Notes: generated by a model not told the origin, from the sequence alone. A stretch of 64,000 nucleotides of DNA from Gordionus sp. m RMFG-2023 (GCF_954871325.1 NC_088776.1:19530052-19594051), one strand, 5' to 3'; shown: positions 24,301 through 35,869, numbered from the stretch's first letter. Translations and numbers: made by a program.

Positions 24301-27300
24301 ATTCTAAAAGTATTCTATATATCTATGTATATAATATTTAATGATTTTTACTTTATTATTATAATATTTATAATGATTTAATAATGGAATACAACAAAAT
24401 AAATTATTAACAGGATACATATAATTATATTATATAAAATAAATATTACAATCAAGTATCTCTTTAAATTAGAACTTGAAGATTTTAAAACTGATATTAT
24501 ATTTTTTGGACACATTTTACATTTGATAAGGATAGAATTAGTTTATTGAAGATATGATATAGTAAAGTATTTATCACTTTTGGGCCATGGTAATATTAAT
24601 TATTCCGCATTAGATAAAATGATGAAATAACAGCATCTTACGCTAATCTAATAAATATAAATAATAATATTCAAATAAATATACTATACTATAAGACAAA
24701 AATAGTGGCTGGCTATAATTCTTTTTCCATAATTTGGATTAATATTTTTTATTTTCAAATGAATAAATAAAATTTTCTAAAATTGAACGAGTGTAAAAAC
24801 AAACGCGTTCGTTAAAAAAGGGAGTTCATTTTCAAGTTTCGTCAAAAATAAAAGGAACGACATTTTTTAAAAAAACGAAGTTCACAAACGCGTTCATTTA
24901 CAGCATTAATTATCAATGATAGTGTTATAAATCGTGTATAAAAATTATTTTATATAAATTTGATGCATATAACTCATAAGAATGGTACCTTTCGCTAGGT
25001 GTGCTAGGTGACTGGGAGTGGGACACAGAATTTCGCAAAAGTTAAATTTCCCTTTCTACTTAATGATCAAAAAGTTTAATCGAGGTCAATAAAAATTCTC
25101 TGAAATATTTTAAAAAAGGGTGAAAATTATCAATAGGTGTATTTTAAAAGAATTTCGAAATTCTTTTTGGGGTAATATTAGAAACACAGTTGATAATAAA
25201 TGATAAAAATTATCCCGAAATTTTAGGAAAATATGTTTAAATAACTGACCCTATTGATTTTTTTAGCGATCGGCAAGGTGATAATATAAAAGTACATTTT
25301 ATTTTAATAGTTATCTATTATTTCAAAAATTATTTAAGTATTACAGAATTTTCAATTCATAAAATGGAAACATTCATAAAAAAAGGAAAAGATCTAAAGA
25401 AGGAAAGGTCAGATCAAATGGGAAGAACTTTAATCTAAAGAAGGAAAGGTATGATCAAATGGGAAGAGATCCGATCAAAAGAGGGAAAGAACCAAACTCT
25501 AAAAAACAGTTCAGATTAAAAAAGGAAACGTATCAATCAAAAAAGGAAAATCGTTTATTTATTTAATATATTTTTTTAAATTTATCATTTTATATCATCC
25601 TGATATTTTGGTATTTTATTTTTGGTTATTTTAAATTATCGTGCTTATTTTTTTCTAACATTTTGTGTTACTTTAATTTCATGTTCTTATTAAAATATTC
25701 TTGCCACCTTTTCTCAATTTTTTTCCCTTTGAATTATTATTCTTCTTTAAAATATTTCATTATTTCCCTAACCATGTTTCTTCAATTCTCTTTTTTTACC
25801 CCATTTTCATTCTTTATGCCTTTTTTATCTATAAACAATTTTCGGTCTTTTTTTCTCCTTATTTTAATTTTTAAAGTTTTTATAAATACATTTTCTATAA
25901 AATTCAAATTTTTGGGAAAAAGAATTATATAAAAATAAAAATTAAAGAAAAGATGAATAAATAAAATAAAAAAGATAAAAAAAGGCTAGAAAAAAGTAGG
26001 AAAAATAATAATAAACAAAATTGGAAAAAGTCAAATAAATGACATTTCAGAATGATTTAAAATCACAAAAATAAGTTATATATACAATTTTAATTTTTAA
26101 AAATATAATTGAACACTTTACATTTTTAATCGGAACTTAGGACTTTTTCTTTTTTATAAAATGGAAACCTTGTTAAGTCATTATCAAACCTGGATTCAAA
26201 AACTGAATGCCTCAGTAGAAAAAATGTATACGGTAAAATCTTTAAATATTAGTAAAATGAAAGCTAAGAGTAAATAAAAATAATAGCAAAAAGGAACAAG
26301 AATTCTTCATTCTTTGTAAACGTAACCCGCAAGATAAAGATCTTCTAGATTTTTGGAAAGTATATAGGATGGAATTTCATCTTACAATGTTAGCTTGTCA
26401 AAATTTTTATTTCCTACAACTAGCAAACCCAGCAAAAGGGTTGTAACCATCGTCGCGTTGAATTTCGCGAGATCAACATTATGTCTGTCTATCAGATTTA
26501 AATAAAATTCTATAATTGAACTTGAATTTACAATAGTGTCTCCATATTATCTTGGTTTCAACCAATAATTTTGCCATTTTTTAAAATTTGCAATGGCGAA
26601 CGATAAAAAAAATATTTTCATTAATTTATTTTGAACTGGATTTCTTATTTTTATAAAAAGTTGAGATGAGATTAATAATAATATTTACAAACATTATTAA
26701 TATGGAGAATGGATGGGTTTACCAATGGGTAGCGACATATATAAAGGCTGACAAAATATTATTTTTAAATCGTGAAAGTATCATCGAACCCAAACACTTA
26801 TCAAATAATAAATATATTTAATTTACCACTTTAACTATTTCGGCGGCTAAAGGACCTTGATATAGGGCCTCAGGACCGTGATTGGCTATAAGTCTAAGAG
26901 AATTTGCCAATCTCAGATTGGTAGTCGTTTCACCAACCTTTACGAACCTATATTGTTTCGGCGAGGTGTAGTTTAAACTAATTTTCTTGACGTAAATTTC
27001 GGCGAGGAGAGGATAATGAGTCATCATTTTTAGAGGGGATTCGAATTTTTTATGTAGCGATTTAACTAAAAAAATTTTTTAAGATATCATAGTAAAAAAA
27101 TTTGACAAAATAAAAACTCAAAAGTTCGTTTTTAAGGATTAGCAGCCAATTGATATGGTCCAAGGGGTAATATAGTTTATACGAAGTGGAAGGGATAACG
27201 ATATATTTTTTTCCATTTAAAAATATTCAAACCTCATAAAAATATAAGGAATCAGAAACGGTATGCAAAATTTTTGGAGCCCAAAAAATTTTTGGCCCAT

Positions 27301-30300
27301 TCTTCTTCTGACCTAGTAGAATGATCAGTAAAAAACTGGTTATAAATTACATGAATTAACAATAATCAGGGACTTCTACCTACCCCCTAATATAATGACG
27401 ATTTGACCCACCCCCCTTTTCAATGAAGATCTCGCGCCCTCCCACCTTCCACCGTGATAGAAGCCTTGACTATCATATGTATAAATTGTGCTGCTAATTA
27501 GAAATAGGATTATTTTAACAATAAAAATTAGATATAAAAATAATTACAAATGTATAGAAAATATTTTTTTTAAAAAATAACCAGTTGCTAGAGTCATAAT
27601 ATACCCGTTTTCGGCTAAATTGATAGCAGGCTCAATCAATACTCTCCATTGAAGTCTAAAAATTAGCGTTATAAAATTAAACAATGTTTTATTATATGAA
27701 ATATTGTCGATTTATTAATTATATGGTTCTAACTTCAATTTAATTTACAGGAATGCGATTATAAAAATAAACATGCATGCCATCTAGTTAACATTATTAC
27801 GTTTTATTTTATAATAAATATAAATTATATCAATAATTGGGAAATATATAATGAAGCTTTTAATATTCATCTACTACTCATATTTTCAAAACAATTTAAA
27901 AAAATTTCAAAATAAAAACCTTAAAAATTAAATGGTGTAAACATTTTGATATCAGAGTTGTTTAAAGATTTTGATAAATATCAGGTTATTTTTAGATATT
28001 TATAATTTCTCCTCATAAATATGAGTGAAAAGAATCTAGACCTGTTCGCCGAAGCCTCAATTGGCGGCGGCCGCAGCATACTATTTTTAAAAATTTTGAA
28101 TAAATTTAATTTATAATTTCAATGTATTACATTATTTTAACGTTGCAGGAATACAAAAAACCTTCCTAGCTAAATTAGCAATCTTAGGAAATACCAGTCT
28201 GTTTTTTCCAAAATGTTAGTGCATCCTCTTCTGGTATACTATGTTGGCTGAGCAAAATATGACATTCTTGCTCTATATTGCTAATGCTGTTATAATCGTT
28301 GCATAAAACGGAATGTTTACAAGCTATTTTCGCGATATATAAACTGGATATTTGCCCATTATCTACAACTTGAATCTCAGTCTGTTCATTTCTATCATGT
28401 TCTAAAAGTTTTAAATGTTTAATTAAAAATTGCAATGATGTTCTAGAATTCGAATTTATATACTCTGAAACAATTTTAAGATCTTGAAATCTCGGATCAA
28501 GTAATGTCGCTAATATCTAATGTTTAAAATATAATTTTATTAATAAAAATATTATATAAAATAAATAAGTTTGGTAATTGGAAACTAATGGTTAGCTTTT
28601 TTTTGAATATTTTTTTTAGGCAAATGATATCTGAGCGATCAGATTTATTGATTTGTATATGTGTTTCTATTTCACTGAGAAATAATAATCTTAAATTTAT
28701 TGTTAATCCATTTTAGAAGGGAAGAAATTCCACAGACTCTCTGTGGATTTAATAATGTGTAAAGTTCGCTAATTATATCCATTCATTATTAAAAGGTTTT
28801 GAATATTGTTTTCGTATTTTAATTAGAACATTATTTATAGGAATATTGAACACTATGGACACTTTCTAGCAAATGTTGTGCCATTAAGTAAGGCGTGCAA
28901 TGCAATTTATATTATCAGCCTCACCAGAGATATGAAAATGTTCATCAAGATATCGATTCAGAATCATCGATATCCAAAATATGGCCTGTCTCATAAATTG
29001 ATTGCAGGCATTTAAAATTCAATTTCACATTCCAATCATCTACTCGATATCTGAAAACTGAAATGACTTCTCTAATTTTTTTAATCAGAATATTAATTCT
29101 AGCAACTTTTTTTATTCCATCAACTGTAACTAAATTATGAAGTCTATGCTCTAAGCATAAATTATGCTCATAATCTCCCAATCTGAAGCTTCTTTTGGCA
29201 TTCGCATCGGTTACCATCTGTATTATTTGGTTTTTTAAATGAAATTCCTCATTTATATTGATCTTAGATAATATGGTTTCACAGTATGCTTTTGCGTCAT
29301 GTTGTTGCCATTTAAATGATGAAGACTAAATATGATATAATTTCGATGCTTGAAATGATCTGTCCATAAAATTGATAGAACAGAATTTTGATCCAGAATC
29401 AATCATATTTAAAACATGCGCCTTTATAGATAAATAAACATAATCTAGTGCACCCCGATAATGGTTATCAAATCAGGCAATTCTGACGAGGAATCAACTA
29501 TCATATTTCTATTTTTTTAGACAATTTATTTTTTATTTAATAATCATTTTATTTAAATTTCAAACTTTTAGAAAATCAGTTATTTCTTTATTGTTTATAG
29601 AATAAAATGGCATTAAATCTAAGCATCACATCAAAACATAATTTCACCCTTTAGATTTTATAATTTTATAAACATTGAAAAGATATTTAATCAAAATAAT
29701 TAGAGCAAAAGAAACAAATTTTTGAACTTTCAAAATAAAGTTTTATATAATAAATCAGTTATATATTAAGTTTATACATTAAAAAGATACTTAATCAATT
29801 ATAGTTGGCAATAAACAAACTAGGGTGGTTTAAAACGTGTATAAAAAATTTTGATATGTAATAATGTTTGTGTAATTTTGAAATATGATGTATGAATATG
29901 AATGTAAATGGTATACACTATTTTACTATATGCCAATAGAATACAATTCATATTTTAATTTTATTAATGTTAATATTAAAATTTAAATAATAATTGCATT
30001 CTACAAATTATGCACGCCATGCAGCCGCCATAAAAACAATCGGCTGCGAGCCTGTCCACGTCGCTCATCTCAATCGACGGCATTTCAGGCGTAAATATAA
30101 TTGCCCTTTTCAATCTTTAATAAGTAGTTTATTTTTTTTTATATAGAAACATTTGTAATGCAAAAAACAGACACGATATTATAATTTTTTGTGAACAGAA
30201 CCTGACCCCTATATCTAAACCGATATATTAGTTATAGTTGGGATCCCTAATAGAACAAATTATTCCTAATTCATGATGAAATGTATAATAATATATATTT

Positions 30301-33300
30301 ATAAAAAAGTAAACAAAAATAATAATTACTTTCCATATAATTTATGCGCCAAATACATTCCTTTAACTTCACCTGGAACGCCTATAGAGGTGCCCTGCGT
30401 TAATGATTGAAATAATAAACTTGGTATATATTTTTAAAACAAAATTAGTTCTTTCATTTTTGTCTATTACTTATTGCCAATAAGCCGGTTCTATAAAAAT
30501 TGAATCAAGCCGGATAAGAACCGCGATCAATTAGTTTTTAAATGTTATTCCGATCGGGTCCAAAGACCGGATCGTAGTTTCATTCAAAATATTACTTCTT
30601 TTTTTAAACTACATTTTTATATAATAATAATAAAATATTAACTTCATTAATAGAAGGATCACTAACGCTAAAGGGTAAAGTCTCTCGAAAATCTATAGCG
30701 TGAGATTCATTTGTTACATGAGAATATATCAACATAAAGCCTCCGCTAGAATTTAAAAAAAATTAAATGATTGGTTCTTCATTAAAAAAAAGGAAGATAT
30801 TTACAGTGCTTACAAATTTAAGCGTTTTGCTGTAATTATCAAATAACGAACGTCCAAATTGGTAATCGTTTTTTATAACGATATAAAGGCAAAATAGATT
30901 ATTTTTATTATTTTATGTTTTTTACATATTTATAAATTTTTTTTAAGAAAAACACAAAGGTAAACCTTGTGATCAATAGAGAAAAAAAACATATATGTTA
31001 ATATACCAAAAAAAAGCAATAGATGTTTAAATAACGTTACTGACCACCCAAGATAGGCTACGGTTTAGATAAATATAATTAGGGTTTCCAAATATATAGA
31101 CGATACTTTATAATATCATGTTAATAACCAGACTTCTAATGGCCTTAAAAAGAATAAACTATCTTCACCAAAAAAATATATATTTATTTTTCGATAACCC
31201 AAAACCTTTAACAAATCGAATCTAATTTTAATTAGAGATCGTACAAGGGGATAAAACCTTATATTTTGTTAAACATTTTTTTAAAAAAATAAGTCAATAT
31301 AATGCTTTCAGGGATAGTTTTAATCAGGGTATTGAACCCAACAACAAACCGTTATAAATACTTTCTAATCGGTTTGTGACGCATAAAATATTTTTAAAAA
31401 GATTATTATTATAGGTTAAAAAATATACAAATAATCCACAATGAACGAACCGAATAAATCGATATGAATGTCCAACCCGGAAACTAACCCATTTTAAAAA
31501 CTAAGAACTGGAAACGGTTCTGCTCCCTGGCTTTAAGCATACCAGCAAATTTAAATGTAATTCTCCAGATTAAATTAGTCCGGGTGGTGTTAAATGACCA
31601 TTTCCTTGTTTAATCTGTTTTTTTATATTTCATTTATTATTTTCATTCTCTTTTCATAATGAGAAATTCATCATTTTTTATGTTATCTATAAGCATTGTT
31701 GTTAATTTTTTTTGGCTATTTCTTTAAACATTTGTTATTATTATTTCATTAATCACGAGTTCCGTTTACGAAAACTATAAAAAAAATTATTTAATAATAT
31801 TAATATATATAGAAAAGTGCAAAAAAGTGATTTTAAAAAAGTGGAAATAGAACCTTGTATATGCGATGAGTGAGAAAAAGCTATTTTAGCTTAGCTATCT
31901 ATCCCCGTCAGACTATATTTAACTAAAATATATTAATAAAACTTTCAATTTTAGTCTCAATAGTCATTTTAAAGGGTAATATTTCAGACTTTTAGCCATA
32001 TGCTGTATTAGGAACATTATAACAAAAATTAATTCTTTTATTTTTAGCCTTTTTTCTAATTCCTATATTTGTTTCCACAAATGAGGTTACATAAATGAAT
32101 GTTCTAATACAAGGTGTTAACTCCAGAAAGAATGTCATCACCGACCAATATATTTGGCATTATAGTTCAAAAAAAATTTTGTGCCATATAAGCTTGACGC
32201 ATTTTGGATCATAAAATCTCCTATAATTTTATAATAATTAAACTAAAGGATATATTTGACAAAATTAATGTGTTTGAAGTTAATTCCAGATATTGATATA
32301 TCAATTTATTTATAAAATAAGTGATATTTTTTTTGTCCCAAAAATCTTTTTATCATGTAGAAAGTAGGATCACATCTAGTCAATACATGACCAATAAAAT
32401 TGTTAGATTCTTTTTTAAATTTATTTTTAATTTCAAATTCATATCCTTATAAAAATAAATTATGTATTTTATTATTTTTTTTAGCACATTTTTATTTCAA
32501 TTATTTTAATTTTTTTTTAAATTATCACTTTGATTATATAAGAATGTTTTTAACTTATAAATATATTTTATTCTTAGCTTATCAACTGGGGCCAGGGGAT
32601 CTATTTGCTATATTCAATCACTTATTAAAATTTCAAGTTTATATTCCTGAGCTGTTATATTATTAATGTGTCCACAATATATTCAAAAACTAAATGTAAA
32701 AAATGCTAAAAGTCCACTGGGAGCATGTTCAAAAATGATGATTACCACAACTTATTAAATATTCATTTAGATTATCTTCGTAATTTTTGTTGATTAGAAT
32801 GACATTTTTTTTATAATTTTATTGCAACAATAGTTTTCTCTGACATCTGGTAGCCCATTATTCTTAAAATATAAGGCCCAACCCAATTTTTTTAAAAATA
32901 GGTCTGGCCCTACCCAATGCTATTTTATACATTCTATTTTATATTTTAATTACATAAACATAATACTTTTATTACTTTCATATTTATTTTAATGGACCTA
33001 TAGGTTTTAAACCACCCTTTATACAATTTTGAAATAAGAACTCTCTCTAATAAACTTTAAAACTTTCAACAAAGAATGGGATTAAGGACAAACTATTCAC
33101 ATTACTAAATGCATTTAGAGAGTTTACAAAATTTATTTCCTCCAAAAAGGTATCAACAATTAATTTAGGTTAAGAGAAACAGAAACAAATATGCAAATCA
33201 ATGAATCTGATAGTTCAGATATCAACAATGATCTGATAGAGCAGACATACTGTTATTAAACAGCTTGATTTAGCCAAAATAATATACAATGCCTGAAGAT

Positions 33301-35448
33301 TACATTAATAGATATCAAAATGTTATTATATATGAACAAACTCTTTAGTATGTAATATTTTTTGACTAAAATATTATGTTGCCATTTTAAAATTCTATAT
33401 AACAACAATAAACAGACATCATTAATGTATCTGATAGATCAGCCATCATCATAGAATCTGATAGATAATATATCATTTGTGTAAAATAAAATATGCAAAA
33501 AGCTTGATCATAGGGTTTAAAATTATTGAACTGCAAATAATTTATTTTATATAATAATTTTATATTTAAAATATTTTGAACATTCGATATTTACAACACT
33601 ACTTAATACAAGATTTCAAAATCTTAAAATTCTTTCAGAATATTTAATTCCACAATGTATAATTAGACATTTAAAACTTATAGAGCATTTGCAGAGATTG
33701 AGAATCAAGTTAGTAATCTAGAACAAGAATGCCACATTTTACTTGTTATAATACTATAACAAAATATGATGTACTAACCTTTTGGGAAAGGCTAATAAAA
33801 CTTTCTAGACTTGCTAATTTATCTTGGAATGTATTTTGTATGCCTGCAACTAGTACACTTAGTTAATGAATCCTTTCCATCTCCAATGTCAAAAGAACAT
33901 CTCAATGGCCCATCAATCTCTATTAATATTTATTCACTATATTTATAATTTCACTAAATTCAACTTCTAATTTATTTATATTTCATCTGTCTGGAATTGG
34001 CTCCACTAGACATTTTCAAAATTTTTGAGTTAGAAGTGGATAATAACTTATTTATGCTCAATAAATGTAAAAATAAAAACTAGATTAAAAAATATTAATT
34101 TTTGCCAAAGTTAAATTGATCAATAACTTTTTCCTGTATTTTATTTTAAACTTTAATGTTGATTTTCTCATTTTAAACATTCAAAATTATTGAGTTAAAA
34201 GTGGATAATAACTTATTTATTTCCAATATATATATAAATAAAAACTAGGTTAAAAAATATTAATTTTTGCCAAAGTTATTGTCAAAATTAATCAATAACT
34301 TTTTCCTATACTTTATTTTAAATTTTAATGTTGATTTTCTCATTTTAAACATTTACGCAAGTGGAGCACTCCAATTCTTGACCGACAATTTTCTTACTTT
34401 ATATGTTTATATTCCAAGTTTATACATTGATTTAATCAAAATAAATGAAAATTACAGATAAAAGTGCCCAAATAAATGATAAAAATATGGAATATTAAAT
34501 TATAAATTAAATTTATTTTTAAATTATATAACACCACCAATGCCATTTATTAGGTGATGGCTAATTCAATGCACTGATGAAAAGTGTTAAAAACTGCAGC
34601 CACTGATTAGACTTTGGCACAGAGGTTTATTTTATTTATTTTAAAAAAAATAAAGTATTTTTATTTATTAGTATAGTGTATCAATTAATACTTTTATTTA
34701 ACTTATTTGTCACATCATATTTATATACTAGATTAATTAGAATATGTAATTTTATAAAAATTTAAAAAATATATGCTATATAATATTTCTCTAAAATTAA
34801 ATTTATCCAAAGTTATTTTTTTTTAAAAAAATATCAAAATTAGCATACATTTATAAATCTTACTATAATTATCTTTTAAATCATATACCAAGCAATTTTT
34901 AATGTACAAGATGAAGACTTTTTGTTTAAGAAACAAGAAAATTAAAGTGAAGTAATTTAAAATATAATCATAAGCATAATTATAAAATTATTTCTATTTA
35001 TAAACCCTCCAATTCCAGAATGCCCACTATTAACCACACCTAAACAAAACATAGTTGCAATTGCAGCATCAACAGCAGTTCCTTTCTTTTTCATCTGTTC
35101 TACACCTATTTCAGAACATACTTTAACATCACTAGAGACTGCTCCATGAGATTGAACCTACAATATTTTATTAATTATTCTTTTTGTTAACAAAATTATG
35201 CAAGTAAAAAATAGGAAAAACAATTAAGTTTAAAAAAAATATTGCTAATTAAAATAAGTTATTAATTGATATATAAATAAAATAACTATCCAAATTACTT
35301 GATGTTTTCCTAATAAAATATTCGAAATTAATGCTACTGTGACTATTCCACTAAATGTGAGTATGCCAAAAATTATATAAAGTAAATTTTTAGGAAATTT
35401 ATAAGAAGTTTTCTTTGAATCTAAAGGCAGATTTTCATTGTATCTCAT
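12317..35448 (-). CDS. GGT: Gamma-glutamyltransferase (glutathione hydrolase), complete, 12 exons
   Basis: Exons in transcript order: 35448-35299, 35157-35006, 30745-30643, 30394-30330, 27655-27582, 27065-26827, 20777-20530, 20334-19980, 15003-14750, 13430-13325, 12936-12696, 12483-12317. All borders are GT-AG and all phases close, giving 717 codons (human GGT1 is 569). The family enzyme is a membrane-anchored ectoenzyme that cleaves or transfers the gamma-glutamyl group of glutathione after self-cleavage. Visible features: an N-terminal membrane anchor (residues 21-46); CSEIG and the paired cysteines C64/C88; the substrate arginine in DFRE (R121); GVPGEVKG; PASGPVLALIL; the cleavage/nucleophile threonine T530 in VGTAHVSV; TLN (548-550); LLNDEMNDF (E568, D571); GKRPLSNM (595-596); GGSNGSRI; and the terminal TSDPRKSE. 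Oddities: about 95 extra residues in exons 7-8, and Asn at two normally Ser/Gly pocket positions (596, 619). Introns are full of transposons. The family call is firm; the paralogue is not. Confidence 0.93.
13535..14573. mobile_element. hAT-type non-autonomous element, GGT intron
   Basis: The termini are TAATGCTGTAAAC on the left and its near-complement GTTTACAACATTA on the right. They are flanked by a perfect 8-bp duplication CTCCTCAG (13527-13534 and 14574-14581), diagnostic of hAT-type insertion. Sub-terminal sequence is rich in GTTCAACGTTCA/AACGCGTTCG words. No intact transposase. The interior (from about 13715) matches the second copy at 22307-24908. It lies in the GGT intron between exons 9 and 10. 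Confidence 0.88.
15200..15244 (+). repeat. Left-end fragment of the TAATGCTGTAAAC hAT family
   Basis: CTGTAAACATTTCTAAAAAA followed by GCGTTCAACGTTCA matches the left end of the element at 13535 almost base for base, then stops. It is a truncated third copy. Confidence 0.7.
15462..16812 (-). mobile_element. hAT element with TAACTAGTTAC arrays and transposase remnant
   Basis: Both ends carry clusters of the self-complementary word TAACTAGTTAC and variants (roughly 15480-15600 and 16680-16820). Between them, minus-strand sequence at about 15810-15990 encodes a C-terminal hAT dimerisation segment: TSSAPVERLFSLGKLI followed by GDKRARLLDNNFEINLLL. The upstream part of the transposase is not open. 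The exact borders and target duplication were not resolved. It sits in the GGT intron between exons 8 and 9. Confidence 0.75.
17328..17545. repeat. TA-flanked palindromic MITE
   Basis: Starts TTGTTGTTAAAAAGCC and ends GGACTTTTTAACACCAC, with TA on each side (17326-17327, 17546-17547). The two halves are roughly complementary along their whole length (foldback structure). The interior matches copies at 43737 and 45188 (ATCTATGAGCAAAATCTC, GGCTTGCGTA-like words). TA targets suggest a Tc1/mariner-type mobiliser. Confidence 0.7.
18010..18215 (+). pseudogene. FLYWCH/MULE-type transposase remnant
   Basis: Plus-strand sequence reads HTHPSNIDELAESF from about 18050, followed in a shifted frame by MKRCADSKPLQIYEEVVKLD. 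This resembles the end of a FLYWCH zinc finger and the segment after it, common in MULE-type DNA transposases (HTHPPN...LK-RA...IY-E). It is short and broken. The host gene around it is GGT (opposite strand, intron). Confidence 0.45.
18421..19440. repeat. Inverted repeat whose arms hold a nuclease-like retroelement fragment
   Basis: Arms at about 18421-18748 and 19080-19440 are reverse complements of each other with clear divergence (shared words such as GACCTCAATTGCATCAAAA and TCTTCAATAAACAAATTAT). The spacer is about 330 bases and contains a short direct repeat (GACACTGTCTTGGCAT twice, 18958-19010). The right arm, read plus, encodes HHCMNCNLL...HDLNC...SILEP-like text and then PWPMSRSLIWKYTC. 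That is the layout of a zinc-knuckle plus PD-(D/E)xK-like domain seen in some retroelement proteins and similar to restriction-like endonuclease domains of early LINEs. The left arm encodes the same region on the minus strand, more decayed. Confidence 0.6.
21314..21723. repeat. hAT-type MITE, TAGAGGTCTGCAA family
   Basis: Left end TAGAGGTCTGCAATTGGGCG. The right end is the complement of TCGAGGTCTGCAAATGG. Flanks ATCGGCAC and TTCGGTAC match at 6 of 8 positions, as for an old 8-bp target duplication. Interior repeats of CCCGCCTGCCC. Related to 63318-63767 and the fragment at 47340-47455. Confidence 0.72.
21866..22082. repeat. Small hAT-type MITE with TCAGAGACC ends
   Basis: Begins TCAGAGACCTGCAAG and ends CCGGGTCTCTGA. 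Flanking octamers AATACAAA and TATAAAAA agree at 6 of 8 positions. GC-rich sub-terminal words, no ORF. Confidence 0.6.
22307..24908. mobile_element. hAT-type element (second TAATGCTGTAAAC copy) carrying a nested insertion
   Basis: Left end TGCTGTAAACATTTC and right end the complement of TAATGCTGTAAATG, flanked by a perfect 8-bp duplication ATTATCAA (22299-22306, 24909-24916). The first three terminal bases are missing on the left. From 24031 onward the interior matches the element at 13535 (for example ATATATTAGCCATGTTTAAA). The left third is interrupted by the element at 22379-24030; without it the copy would be about 0.94 kb. It lies in the GGT intron between exons 6 and 7. Confidence 0.85.
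22379..24030. mobile_element. Nested hAT-type element with GTTACTCGTTAC ends
   Basis: Termini TAGTGCTGTAAATGTTACTT on the left and the complement of TAGTGCTCTAAAGTAATG on the right, flanked by perfect ATAAATAC duplications (22371-22378, 24031-24038). Sub-terminal arrays of GTTACTCGTTAC/AACGAGTAAC words resemble the arrangement in the 15462-16812 element. Interior short ORFs (for example 22965-23156, 23220-23429) give no recognisable transposase. It is inserted inside an older hAT copy, so it is the younger of the two. Confidence 0.88.
25378..26060. repeat. Purine-rich repeats followed by pyrimidine and purine tracts
   Basis: 25378-25555 is nearly all purine with repeated words AAAGAAGGAAAGGT and GATCAAATGGGAAGA in tandem. 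About 25640-25880 is pyrimidine-rich, and about 25910-26060 is purine-rich again. The 89-codon ORF through the pyrimidine tract (25663-25932) is a composition artefact. It lies in a GGT intron. Confidence 0.5.
26161..26440 (+). pseudogene. Possible LINE ORF2 linker fragment
   Basis: Plus-strand frames read METLLSHYQTWIQKLNASVE at 26161 and, after an interruption, EQEFFILCKRNPQDKDLLDF from about 26297, continuing as WKVYRMEFHLTMLACQNF. The pattern (basic K-R-NP, then W-Y, then aromatic) resembles the segment between endonuclease and reverse transcriptase in Jockey/CR1-like LINEs. There are no catalytic motifs, so the assignment is tentative. Alternatives are an unrelated decayed ORF. Confidence 0.3.
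28040..29340 (-). pseudogene. hAT transposase remnant, GGT intron 4
   Basis: Minus-strand pieces in transposase order. 29330-28945 encodes the central region, with LCLEHRLHNLVTVDGIKK followed by an INILIKKIREVISVFRY segment typical of hAT (C-AHRLH ... LIKK-REVVS-FRY). About 28520-28134 encodes the C-terminal part: IEQECHILLSQHSI, then DALTFWKKQ, then LARKVFCIPAT, where the coding similarity stops before the rest of the dimerisation domain. Several interruptions. GC-rich patches near 28045-28080 and 30010-30070 may be degraded terminal repeats, but no target duplication was found. The same family occurs inverted at 33590-33870. Confidence 0.7.
33250..33408. repeat. TA-flanked palindromic MITE, short copy
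   Basis: Begins TGTTATTAAACAGC and ends ATATAACAACAA with TA on both sides (33248-33249, 33409-33410). The halves are imperfectly complementary. It is a short, diverged member of the GTTGTTAAAC family. Confidence 0.55.
33590..33870 (+). pseudogene. hAT transposase C-terminal remnant, GGT intron 2
   Basis: Plus-strand frames read LEQECHIL, then VLTFWERLIKLSRLANLSWN, then VFCMPATST. This is the same stretch of the same hAT family as the minus-strand remnant at 28134-28440, so the two are inverted copies about 5 kb apart. Short and interrupted; borders unknown. Confidence 0.6.
34013..34350 (+). repeat. Two-copy tandem duplication, about 170 bp
   Basis: Units at about 34013-34179 and 34180-34350 share long words (GTGGATAATAACTTATTTAT, AATATTAATTTTTGCCAAAG, AATGTTGATTTTCTCATTTT), with small differences between copies. 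The 64-codon ORF at 34267-34461 lies in the second unit and has no recognisable product. It sits in GGT intron 2. Confidence 0.75.
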
Positions 35449-35869
35449 AATTCTCTAAATTCCCGAATTTTTATTCATTGAAATATGCTAGAGCTGCATC
35501 AGTGTAACTATCTACGCTTTTTAAAAGCTTGTACTACACGACAACCATAAAGAGATTATAATACACATTTTTTTATTAATTATATAATACCATATATTTC
35601 TTCATATTATAACTCTAAATACTATTATTATAATTAACGTTTCCATCTTAAAAGTTTTATCATTTGGAATTCCTGGCCTTTCAGGAATTTTACATAAAAA
35701 AAAGTTAAGTATTTCCGTATTTAACATTCTTCTCATCATAGGTGTTGGATTTTCCCAAAAATATGTTAGACTCCCATCCTTCATTTATTTTAATCCCGAT
35801 CAATGTATTTAAATAAAACATAATTTTTGAAAATAACAAAACAAAAAACAATTTATTAATAGGCGTAGC

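Noticed and set aside
25663-25932. 89-codon Phe/Leu/Ser-rich ORF
   Set aside because: Arises from a pyrimidine-rich tract; no membrane-protein family is recognisable.
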